Source: Vibrio sp. UBA2441 (lineage in GTDB: Bacteria; Pseudomonadota; Gammaproteobacteria; Enterobacterales; Vibrionaceae). Taken from it: a stretch of DNA of 20,426 nucleotides. Below the pieces are notes generated by a model. That model made no database searches and was not told the origin of the DNA. It saw only the letters and a program-made list of their open reading frames with translations. Position numbers and translations under genes: made by a program. Below, one piece after another: positions 14,991-20,426 of this stretch. Numbering within the stretch: position 1 is the stretch's first letter; each line of letters opens with the position of its first letter. Where the stretch lies: positions 111,767-132,192 of the forward strand of contig DDQN01000056.1 of NCBI GenBank assembly GCA_002342685.1. Direction: 5' to 3'.

Positions 14991-16166
14991 CTATCTTTTA
15001 ACTAATCCCATTGTCTGTCTCAGTAGTGGCATTTTTACCAATGGCAGATTATCCATTGCCATAAGTGCAGCATTTCGTCCTATACGGAGAGGAACCCAAT
15101 CGTTCGAAAACAAGTGTACCATTCCTGCGGTTAAATCAATTGTCGTATTTCTATCACGCATTCTACGTCGCTGATAAGCTGATAATGTAACATACTGGCC
15201 TACGTCTTCGGCCTGAATAAGCTCATCAACTAAACTTGCCACATCGCGAATACCTAAATTAAATCCTTGCCCAGCAATAGGATGAAGAAGCTGAGCTGCA
15301 TTACCTACAGTGACAAACCTATGTGTAATCAATTTCGACTTCTGCTTCAGCTTGAGTGGGTAACTTGCTCTTTGACCTGCTTGTGTTAACGCTCCAAGTC
15401 TCCAACCAAAGTCTTTCTGTAACTTGTCTAAAAATTCAACATCACTGAGTGCAAGTACTGACTCCACCTCTTTCGCTGATAAACACCAAACTAAAGACAT
15501 TCGATTATCCGACATCGGCAAAAGAGCTAATGGGCCCGATTTAGTAAAACGTTCAAATGCTCGACCTTGATGGTCTTCTGAAATTTTGATATTTGCTATT
15601 ACTGCAACCTGACCAAAATCTTGCTCCGTATTATTCACCTTTAAAAGATCACAGCAGGTGGAATCTGCGCCGTCAGCTGCAACCAGCAGTTTACAGCCTA
15701 TTTGTTCTCCGGATGAAAGCGTTAAAATATTTCGCGACGGCTGTTGTTCTATTGAGACCACGGAGTCCGGACAATGAAGATGAATGGCGTCTATCCGCTC
15801 TAGCTTTTCATGATAAATTCGACCAATATCAGCAAGTTCAACCACATAGCCAAGTGCTTCAATTCCATGCTCATGATGAAACATATCAGTCATACCTGCA
15901 TGACCACGATCAGAAACATGAATTTGTTTTATCGGCGTCGCTACCGGATGAATATCCCGCCAAAGCTGAAAGGAGTCTAAGATTTGTTGAGTACCATAAG
16001 ATAATGCAATCGAACGAGCATCAAATCCAGGGTGATTAATATTATCCTTTTCAAAGGGTTCAATAACCGCAATAGATAACTTTCCTACACTTTTATCATT
16101 CAATGCTAACGCTAGAGTTGTTCCCGTCATTGCGCCACCAGCAATAGCAATATCGTACTCTTTCAT
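14991..16166 (-). CDS. ubiH: 2-octaprenyl-6-methoxyphenol hydroxylase UbiH
   Basis: UbiH is the FAD monooxygenase that hydroxylates C1 of the ubiquinone ring. The 391-residue protein aligns well with E. coli UbiH by eye: HPGFDARSIALSYGT, HVSDRGHAG, CPDSVVSI, VAADGADST, GRAFERFTKSGPLALLPMSDNR, FGWRLG and VGNAAQLLHPIAGQGFNLG. The Asn in VGNAAQ, where relatives have GDAA, is shared with E. coli UbiH. The N-terminal nucleotide-binding loop reads GGAMTG (10-15), so the second glycine of GXGXXG is replaced by alanine. The DNA reads GGT GGC GCA, so this is not a translation slip. It is followed by ubiI after 3 bases and preceded by ygfB by 12 bases. The pepP gene found between ygfB and ubiH in E. 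coli is absent. Confidence 0.95.
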   Translation of the reverse strand: MKEYDIAIAGGAMTGTTLALALNDKSVGKLSIAVIEPFEKDNINHPGFDARSIALSYGTQQILDSFQLWRDIHPVATPIKQIHVSDRGHAGMTDMFHHEHGIEALGYVVELADIGRIYHEKLERIDAIHLHCPDSVVSIEQQPSRNILTLSSGEQIGCKLLVAADGADSTCCDLLKVNNTEQDFGQVAVIANIKISEDHQGRAFERFTKSGPLALLPMSDNRMSLVWCLSAKEVESVLALSDVEFLDKLQKDFGWRLGALTQAGQRASYPLKLKQKSKLITHRFVTVGNAAQLLHPIAGQGFNLGIRDVASLVDELIQAEDVGQYVTLSAYQRRRMRDRNTTIDLTAGMVHLFSNDWVPLRIGRNAALMAMDNLPLVKMPLLRQTMGLVKR

Positions 16167-16178
16167 TGAAAACCTTTC

Positions 16179-16748
16179 TTAGTGTAATGTCGGTGCTTTT
16201 TCAGTTTTAGGTTTTATTCCATACTCGGCGTGAATTGTCAGTACGCAGGCTTTTACATGTTCAATAACCTGTTGCAAAAGGTCAGCCTGTTCTTCCAAGT
16301 CGTCGTCTTCATCAATACCTAACTTACTTATTTCTTCAAGGTCATTTAAGGCCTCTTTGACGTCTTCAGCTGCATCTTTCAAAGAAATACCACCTAAGCC
16401 AAGCCCTGAAATAAAATGACTTACCCACTCACTAAGAGCATCTGCTTGTTCTACTAAGCTAACCTTCTCTGCAGGAAGCATCAGTGTAAACGTCATTTCT
16501 GAACTCGTCAGTTCTGATACCAGAGCTGAAAAAGACGTTGTCGCAATACGCAAAGCATTATCTGACCAACCCATACCTTCATTGGTGTAATCAAAAATTA
16601 AGGACTGCCAACTTTTATCCTCAATAGATACGCCACCGCTTAACATGCCAGCAAGTAGTCCATGCATTTCTGCCGGAGTAACAGATAAACTGGCTTTTTG
16701 TAGTTCAGTTGTGACCGACTGATATTCAGGAAGTGTTATTTCACTCAT
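16179..16748 (-). CDS. ygfB: YgfB/UPF0149-family protein
   Basis: This is a cytoplasmic protein of the UPF0149 (YgfB) family. Its exact biochemical role is unclear, though in Pseudomonas a YgfB homologue affects gene regulation linked to beta-lactam resistance. The protein is acidic, with the family pattern TPAEMHGLLAGMLSGG near residues 25-40, LSEWVSHFISGLGLGG in the middle, and an acidic stretch ISKLGIDEDDDLEEQ before VIEHVKACVLTIHAEY. The frame is open to a TTG at 16766, but the ATG at 16746-16748 gives 189 residues starting MSEITLPEYQ, which fits the family. The ribosome binding site is weak (AGAG). It leads the ygfB-ubiH-ubiI unit and is divergent from zapA, as in many gammaproteobacteria. 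Confidence 0.92.
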   Translation of the reverse strand: MSEITLPEYQSVTTELQKASLSVTPAEMHGLLAGMLSGGVSIEDKSWQSLIFDYTNEGMGWSDNALRIATTSFSALVSELTSSEMTFTLMLPAEKVSLVEQADALSEWVSHFISGLGLGGISLKDAAEDVKEALNDLEEISKLGIDEDDDLEEQADLLQQVIEHVKACVLTIHAEYGIKPKTEKAPTLH

Positions 16749-16781
16749 AGTGACTCTGTTTAACAAATTTGGATGACATTA

Positions 16782-16790
16782 ATACTAGCA
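16782..16790 (-). promoter_or_regulatory. Possible extended -10 promoter for ygfB
   Basis: On the minus strand TGCTAGTAT contains a TG extension one base before the -10-like TAGTAT (16782-16787), located about 35 bases upstream of the ygfB ATG. There is no good -35 box. The call rests on position and the extended -10 only. Confidence 0.35.
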
Positions 16791-16904
16791 TTTCCAAGCG
16801 TTCGCTAAAATAAAGAAACACGATTAAAACTGATTAGCATTTGTCCGAATTGTCGAAATCCTGTGTGATTGCTCCCTCATTTTTACTGCAATGGTGTGAA
16901 ATGC

Positions 16905-16933
16905 TTGAATCTTAGTTAGGCTTTTTCTATAGT
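16905..16933 (+). promoter_or_regulatory. Likely sigma-70 promoter of zapA
   Basis: TTGAAT (16905-16910) and TATAGT (16928-16933) are separated by exactly 17 bases. The -35 matches the consensus at four of six positions and the -10 at five of six. Transcription would begin near 16940, about 49 bases before the zapA ATG, and could also run into 6S RNA and fau. Confidence 0.6.
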
Positions 16934-16988
16934 GCACCCTCGATGACAAAGCAGTCATTCTACGAAGCGCGTATAGAGTTCATTCATT

Positions 16989-17294
16989 ATGAGTAATCAA
17001 GCGGTTGAAATTGAAATATTTGGTAAGTTGACTCGAGTTAATTGTCCTGAAGGGCAAGAAGACTCATTGCGTCAAGCCGCCAAAGATCTTGATAATCGAT
17101 TGAAAGCAATGACAGAGAGAACTAAAGTATCTAATACAGAGAAATTGCTTACCATTGCCGCGTTAAATGCGTGTTATGAGTTACAGCAAGCAAAGTTGTC
17201 AGAACATACTGCGCAAGAAAAAGTAGAAAAACGAATTGAACAATTAACAGCATCACTGGATGATGCATTGAATAAAGTAAGCTCAAGCGATTAA
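16989..17294 (+). CDS. zapA: Cell division protein ZapA
   Basis: ZapA binds FtsZ and cross-links protofilaments, strengthening the Z ring at mid-cell, and recruits ZapB. The 101-residue protein has the N-terminal FtsZ-binding globular part (VEIEIFGKLTRVNCPEGQEDSLRQAAKDLDNRL). A long helix follows, KLLTIAALNACYELQQAK, and then a charged coiled-coil tail (EKVEKRIEQLTASLDDAL) that forms the tetramer. The length is slightly below E. coli ZapA (109). The ATG has a weak, distant AGAG. The gene precedes 6S RNA and fau, the conserved order in gammaproteobacteria. Confidence 0.95.
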   Translation: MSNQAVEIEIFGKLTRVNCPEGQEDSLRQAAKDLDNRLKAMTERTKVSNTEKLLTIAALNACYELQQAKLSEHTAQEKVEKRIEQLTASLDDALNKVSSSD

Positions 17295-17325
17295 TTGAGT
17301 TTACGGCAAGGATCGCCGAACTAGT

Positions 17326-17510
17326 TTTACCCTGGGGTGTTTGTCAGCAGGATTTAAGTCCCTGAGCCGATAAGCAATACTTAAGGGTTGGTATTTGATA
17401 GCTATTGAGCAAGCTTGGCTCGTACCGAGAAGCCTACGGTTATCATTGCTGATCCGCCTTGAACCAGCTGGTTCAAGGGCCATTAATCCTCAACGGCACT
17501 CTGGGGTATC
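17326..17510 (+). ncRNA. ssrS: 6S RNA (SsrS)
   Basis: 6S RNA mimics an open promoter and sequesters sigma-70 RNA polymerase holoenzyme in stationary phase. The segment between zapA and fau has the characteristic structure. A closing stem pairs TACCCTGGGGTG (17328-17339) with CACTCTGGGGTA (17497-17508) over 12 positions including wobbles. The conserved strand CCCTGAGCCGATA lies at about 17360-17372. A terminal hairpin, CCTTGAACCA with TGGTTCAAGG (17457-17478), is very like the one in E. coli 6S RNA. The order zapA-ssrS-fau is conserved. The length of about 185 bases is normal. Exact ends are estimated from the closing stem; I do not see a clear promoter directly upstream, so part of it may come from readthrough of zapA followed by processing. 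Confidence 0.93.
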
Positions 17511-17513
17511 CTC

Positions 17514-18110
17514 ATGAAACATTTGCGTTCAGAACTACGCAAACAAAGTCGAATAAAGCGACAGTCACTTTCATCCTTGGAGCAGACTGTTGCTGCTGAA
17601 GACGCCTTATCTCAAATAAAACAACTTCCCCAGCTAAAAAATGTCCAGCATATTGCTATCTATCTTTCTGCGGATGGTGAATTAGATACTCACCCCATCA
17701 TTGACTACCTTTGGCAACAAGGAAAAAAAGTTTACCTGCCTGTATTACACCCTTTTTCTAAAGGCCATTTACTTTTTCTTCTCTACGACAAACAAACACC
17801 AATGACCGAAAACCAGTTTTATATTCAGGAACCAAAGCTAGATGTGACTAAACTCATACCTCTTGATGAACTGGATATTATTTTCACACCATTGGTTGCC
17901 TTTGATGAACAAGGACAACGCTTAGGAATGGGCGGTGGTTATTATGATCGTTGTTTAGAAAAATGGTTTGATACTGGCAAAGGAGCTACCCCTATCGGGC
18001 TTGCCCATGATTGCCAGCAAGTGACACGTCTACCTGCAGAACAATGGGATATTCCTTTACCAACGATTATTACCCCAAGCAAAATATGGCATTGGGAAAT
18101 TGCTCGTTAA
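17514..18110 (+). CDS. fau: 5-formyltetrahydrofolate cyclo-ligase family protein
   Basis: This enzyme converts 5-formyltetrahydrofolate to 5,10-methenyltetrahydrofolate using ATP, returning a storage or inhibitory folate to the one-carbon pool. In E. coli the homologue (YgfA/Fau) has been linked to persister formation and biofilm. The 198-residue protein has a basic N-terminal helix (LRSELRKQSRIKRQSL), IAIYLSADGELDT, and the ATP-binding loop LGMGGGYYDR (137-146), the best family marker. The ATG lies 5 bases or fewer beyond the 3' end of 6S RNA, and its upstream GGGG belongs to the 6S closing stem. Processing of 6S RNA would therefore separate fau from its ribosome binding site. Confidence 0.94.
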   Translation: MKHLRSELRKQSRIKRQSLSSLEQTVAAEDALSQIKQLPQLKNVQHIAIYLSADGELDTHPIIDYLWQQGKKVYLPVLHPFSKGHLLFLLYDKQTPMTENQFYIQEPKLDVTKLIPLDELDIIFTPLVAFDEQGQRLGMGGGYYDRCLEKWFDTGKGATPIGLAHDCQQVTRLPAEQWDIPLPTIITPSKIWHWEIAR

Positions 18111-18121
18111 ATCGCTATAAT
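18092..18121 (+). promoter_or_regulatory. Likely sigma-70 promoter of rpiA
   Basis: A perfect TATAAT (18116-18121) follows TTGGGA (18092-18097) with an 18-base spacer. The -35 lies inside the end of fau. Transcription would begin near 18128, about 43 bases before the rpiA ATG, so rpiA need not depend on the zapA-ssrS-fau transcript. Confidence 0.65.
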
Positions 18122-18170
18122 CCCGCCCGCTTAGGAAACCAATTTTACCCTTAATACTCTGGAGATGATC

Positions 18171-18827
18171 ATGACACAAGATGAAATGAAAAAGGAAGCT
18201 GGCTGGGCTGCGCTTAAGTATGTTGAAGCAGGCAGTATTGTAGGCGTTGGTACAGGTTCTACAGTAAAACACTTCATCGATGCACTCGGTACAATGAAAG
18301 ATGAGATCAAAGGTGCCGTGTCTAGCTCTGTTGATTCAACGGAAAAATTGAAAGAACTAGGTATCGAAGTTTTTGACTGTAATGAAGTCGATAAGTTAGA
18401 TGTCTACGTTGATGGCGCCGATGAAATAAACCCATCACGTGAAATGATAAAAGGCGGTGGCGCTGCATTGACCAGAGAAAAAATCGTTGCCGCTATTTCA
18501 GATAAATTTATCTGTATTGTTGATGGTAGCAAGGGTGTTGATGTGTTGGGTGAATTCCCTCTTCCTGTCGAAGTCATTCCAATGGCACGCTCTTACGTAG
18601 GGCGCGAATTAGTTAAACTGGGTGGCGATCCTGCATACCGAGAAGGCGTCGTTACCGACAATGGAAATATTATTATCGATGTATACGGCCTGAAAATTAC
18701 CGATGCTAAAGATCTAGAAAATAAAATCAACGGTATTGCCGGTGTTGTAACCGTAGGACTTTTTGCACACCGTGGTGCAGACGTTGTCATTACCGGCACT
18801 CCAGACGGCGCAAAAATCGAAGAATAA
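18171..18827 (+). CDS. rpiA: Ribose-5-phosphate isomerase A
   Basis: RpiA interconverts ribose 5-phosphate and ribulose 5-phosphate in the non-oxidative pentose phosphate pathway. The protein shows VGVGTGST (24-31), DGADE with Asp81 and Asp84, and KGGGAALTREK with Lys94 and the catalytic Glu103, all in the E. coli positions. The frame begins with an ATG at 18165, but the ATG at 18171 has GGAG ending 6 bases upstream and gives the standard MTQDEMKKEAGW start and 218 residues (219 in E. coli). At 18165 the GGAG would abut the start codon directly. It has its own promoter and a strong terminator, and serA follows in the same direction, as in E. coli (where they are divergent or convergent with other genes nearby). 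Confidence 0.98.
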   Translation: MTQDEMKKEAGWAALKYVEAGSIVGVGTGSTVKHFIDALGTMKDEIKGAVSSSVDSTEKLKELGIEVFDCNEVDKLDVYVDGADEINPSREMIKGGGAALTREKIVAAISDKFICIVDGSKGVDVLGEFPLPVEVIPMARSYVGRELVKLGGDPAYREGVVTDNGNIIIDVYGLKITDAKDLENKINGIAGVVTVGLFAHRGADVVITGTPDGAKIEE

Positions 18828-18873
18828 GGCCAATTACATAAATAAAAATAACTATTTATGTAACTTGATAACG

Positions 18874-18900
18874 AACGGCACAGATATGTGCCGTTTTTTT
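18874..18900 (+). terminator. Intrinsic terminator after rpiA
   Basis: AACGGCACA (18874-18882) pairs perfectly with TGTGCCGTT (18887-18895) around the loop GATA, and the T run continues to 18900. A strong rho-independent terminator, 47 bases after the rpiA stop. Confidence 0.92.
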
Positions 18901-18941
18901 ATCTCTTATACCGTAATTTTCTTACCCAACAGCACTTTTTT

Positions 18942-18971
18942 TTGATAGTTTATTAGACAGAAACGTAAAGT
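18942..18971 (+). promoter_or_regulatory. Possible serA promoter
   Basis: TTGATA (18942-18947) and TAAAGT (18966-18971) are 18 bases apart, with five and four consensus matches. The leader to the serA ATG would be about 86 bases. In E. coli serA is activated by Lrp; no specific operator can be recognised here. Confidence 0.38.
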
Positions 18972-19063
18972 AAGATGAAACGGTCCACAATACTGACAAG
19001 GGTTTCGAAGACTTACTAAATTATTTGTACTATTGAAACATTCCATTTTAAGGACGAGAGCAA

Positions 19064-20293
19064 ATGGCCAAAGTATCACTGGAAAAAGATAAAATTAAAA
19101 TTCTTCTTTTAGAAGGGCTACACCCTTCAACGGTAGAAGTTTTAGAGTCTGCTGGTTACACCAATATTGAATACCATAAAGGCTCCCTCTCCGATGAAGA
19201 GTTAATTGAAGCAGTTAAAGATGTTCACTTCATTGGCATTCGCTCTAGAACCAACTTATCTGAAAAAGTGTTCCAAGCAGCTAATAAACTTGCTGCTGTC
19301 GGTTGTTTCTGCATTGGAACCAACCAAGTTAATCTGAAGTCCGCAGCGAAACGCGGTATTCCAGTATTTAACGCTCCTTTCTCCAATACACGTAGTGTGG
19401 CCGAACTTGTTCTTGGCCAAATCCTATTATTATTACGTGGAATCCCTGAGAAAAACGCTCTAGCTCACCGTGGTATCTGGAAAAAAAGCGCTGAAGCTTC
19501 TTATGAAGCACGTGGTAAACGCTTAGGCATTATCGGCTACGGCCACATTGGTACGCAGTTAGGCATCATTGCCGAAAACTTGGGCATGAGAGTTTATTTT
19601 TACGATATTGAAAACAAATTATCTCTTGGCAATGCCACACAGGTGCATACCCTTAGTGATCTGCTTAATAAATGTGACGTTATTACGCTGCACGTGCCAG
19701 AAACACCAGAAACTAAAAATATGATGGGCAGCCAAGAGTTTGCTTTAATGAAGCCAGGTGCCATATTTATAAACGCCGCTCGCGGAACCGTTGTGGATAT
19801 TCCGGCACTATGTAACTCCCTTGAGTCTAAGCACCTAGGCGGCGCCGCTGTGGATGTATTCCCGACGGAACCAAAAACCAATGCCGATGCTTTTGAATCT
19901 CCATTAATTCAATTTGATAATGTAATTCTAACACCGCACGTTGGAGGCTCGACTCAAGAAGCTCAAGAGAATATTGGTGTAGAAGTCGCAGGCAAACTGG
20001 CCAAGTATTCTGATAATGGTTCAACGCTTTCTAGTGTTAACTTCCCTGAAGTATCTTTGCCATCTCATAGTGGCGCATCTCGCTTATTGCATATCCACGA
20101 AAACCGTCCAGGTATATTGACTAAAATAAACACTATCTTTGCTGAAGAAGGTATTAACATTGCAGGTCAGTATCTACAAACGAATGCGGAAATGGGTTAT
20201 GTCGTTATTGATGTTGAAGCAAGTCGCTCAGAAGAAGCACTAGTTAAACTTAAACAAATCGACGGAACAATAAGAGCTCGTATTCTTCATTAA
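19064..20293 (+). CDS. serA: D-3-phosphoglycerate dehydrogenase SerA
   Basis: SerA oxidises 3-phosphoglycerate to 3-phosphohydroxypyruvate with NAD+, the first step of serine synthesis, and is inhibited by serine. The 409-residue protein has the catalytic domain split around a Rossmann fold with GYGHIG (158-163). Active-site residues are all in the E. coli positions: Arg240 (NAARGTVVD), Glu269 (FPTEP) and His292 (TPHVGGST). The C-terminal ACT domain (from about 335, RLLHIHENRPGILTKINTIF) binds serine in the E. coli enzyme. The length is that of the short E. coli-type enzyme (410), without the extra domain of the long form. The ATG has an AAGGA ribosome binding site 9 bases upstream. It is followed by a strong hairpin. 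Confidence 0.98.
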   Translation: MAKVSLEKDKIKILLLEGLHPSTVEVLESAGYTNIEYHKGSLSDEELIEAVKDVHFIGIRSRTNLSEKVFQAANKLAAVGCFCIGTNQVNLKSAAKRGIPVFNAPFSNTRSVAELVLGQILLLLRGIPEKNALAHRGIWKKSAEASYEARGKRLGIIGYGHIGTQLGIIAENLGMRVYFYDIENKLSLGNATQVHTLSDLLNKCDVITLHVPETPETKNMMGSQEFALMKPGAIFINAARGTVVDIPALCNSLESKHLGGAAVDVFPTEPKTNADAFESPLIQFDNVILTPHVGGSTQEAQENIGVEVAGKLAKYSDNGSTLSSVNFPEVSLPSHSGASRLLHIHENRPGILTKINTIFAEEGINIAGQYLQTNAEMGYVVIDVEASRSEEALVKLKQIDGTIRARILH

Positions 20294-20301
20294 GAATAAG
20301 C

Positions 20302-20332
20302 AATGGCTCCTTAATTGTATTAAGGAGCCATT
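20302..20332 (+). terminator. Hairpin after serA
   Basis: AATGGCTCCTTAAT (20302-20315) pairs perfectly with ATTAAGGAGCCATT (20319-20332) around a 3-base loop, starting 9 bases after the serA stop. The following bases (AACTTTCG) make only a poor U-tract, so it may be a terminator of moderate strength or a bidirectional one shared with an unseen gene to the right. Confidence 0.7.
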
Positions 20333-20408
20333 AACTTTCGGTATCAGAGAATGTCGAAAGAGAAAACCCACTCCTTCTGTTATCCTCCTTGGCCTAAACA
20401 CATTTATT

Positions 20409-20426
20409 CCCCCCTCCCCCTCCCCC
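20409..20426. other. C-rich run at the right edge
   Basis: The last 18 bases are runs of six, five and five C separated by single T. This is unlike the AT-rich surroundings and sits exactly at the end of the sequence, so a sequencing or assembly artefact at a contig end is the simplest reading. The 75 bases between the serA hairpin and this run hold no recognisable gene. Confidence 0.6.

Noticed and set aside
17301..17483. 60-codon open frame on the minus strand
   Set aside because: It lies antisense to the 6S RNA and resembles no protein family; the conserved structure of the RNA explains the sequence.
20331..20400. End of a minus-strand gene to the right of serA
   Set aside because: A frame ending in TAA at 20331-20333 can be read, but it is closed by an in-frame TAG about 20 codons upstream and shows no recognisable protein.
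20409..20426. G-quadruplex on the minus strand
   Set aside because: Only three G runs separated by single bases are present, one short of the usual four, and the position suggests an artefact.

Overview
This window is a housekeeping stretch of a Vibrio-like gammaproteobacterial chromosome. The evidence is the gene order and protein sequences: lepA-lepB-rnc-era-recO-pdxJ follows rpoE-rseA-rseB-rseC, with nadB divergent from rpoE and zapA-6S RNA-fau-rpiA-serA further on. Era, SdhE and RecO read like Vibrio versions. The sequence is AT-leaning, with no sign of prophage, transposon, CRISPR or genomic island. The species cannot be named from this sequence alone.

Layout. (1) Bases 47-5991, minus strand: lepA, lepB, rnc, era, recO, pdxJ (translation and protein export, RNA processing, ribosome assembly, recombination repair, vitamin B6). 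The five promoter-distal genes are tightly packed; a terminator-like hairpin separates lepA from lepB. (2) 6122-8797, minus strand: rpoE-rseA-rseB-rseC, the envelope-stress sigma factor with its anti-sigma factor, its periplasmic modulator and RseC. A sigma-E-like promoter precedes rpoE. (3) 9161-10783, plus strand: nadB (NAD synthesis), convergent with (4) sdhE-ygfX on the minus strand (flavinylation of succinate dehydrogenase and its partner membrane protein). (5) 11672-13108, plus strand: ygfZ and a YbaK-family deacylase-like gene. (6) 13434-13640, plus strand: a 68-residue YtfK/DUF1107 protein behind a perfect -10 box and a PhoB-box-like direct repeat. (7) 13755-16748, minus strand: ygfB-ubiH-ubiI (ubiquinone hydroxylases). 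(8) Plus strand: zapA, 6S RNA, fau, rpiA, serA, with clear terminators after rpiA and serA.

Several gene starts were moved from the longest possible reading frame to the start supported by a ribosome binding site and family length: rpoE, sdhE, ytfK, ygfB, rpiA and recO. The ends of the window are odd. Base 1 begins in a heptamer repeat that folds into a perfect 28-bp palindrome, and the right edge is a C-rich run that looks like a contig-end artefact.

I found no wholly new multi-gene system. The most useful leads are regulatory: the possible Pho box in front of ytfK, the hairpin inside the lepA-lepB operon, the sigma-E autoregulatory promoter and the edge palindrome.
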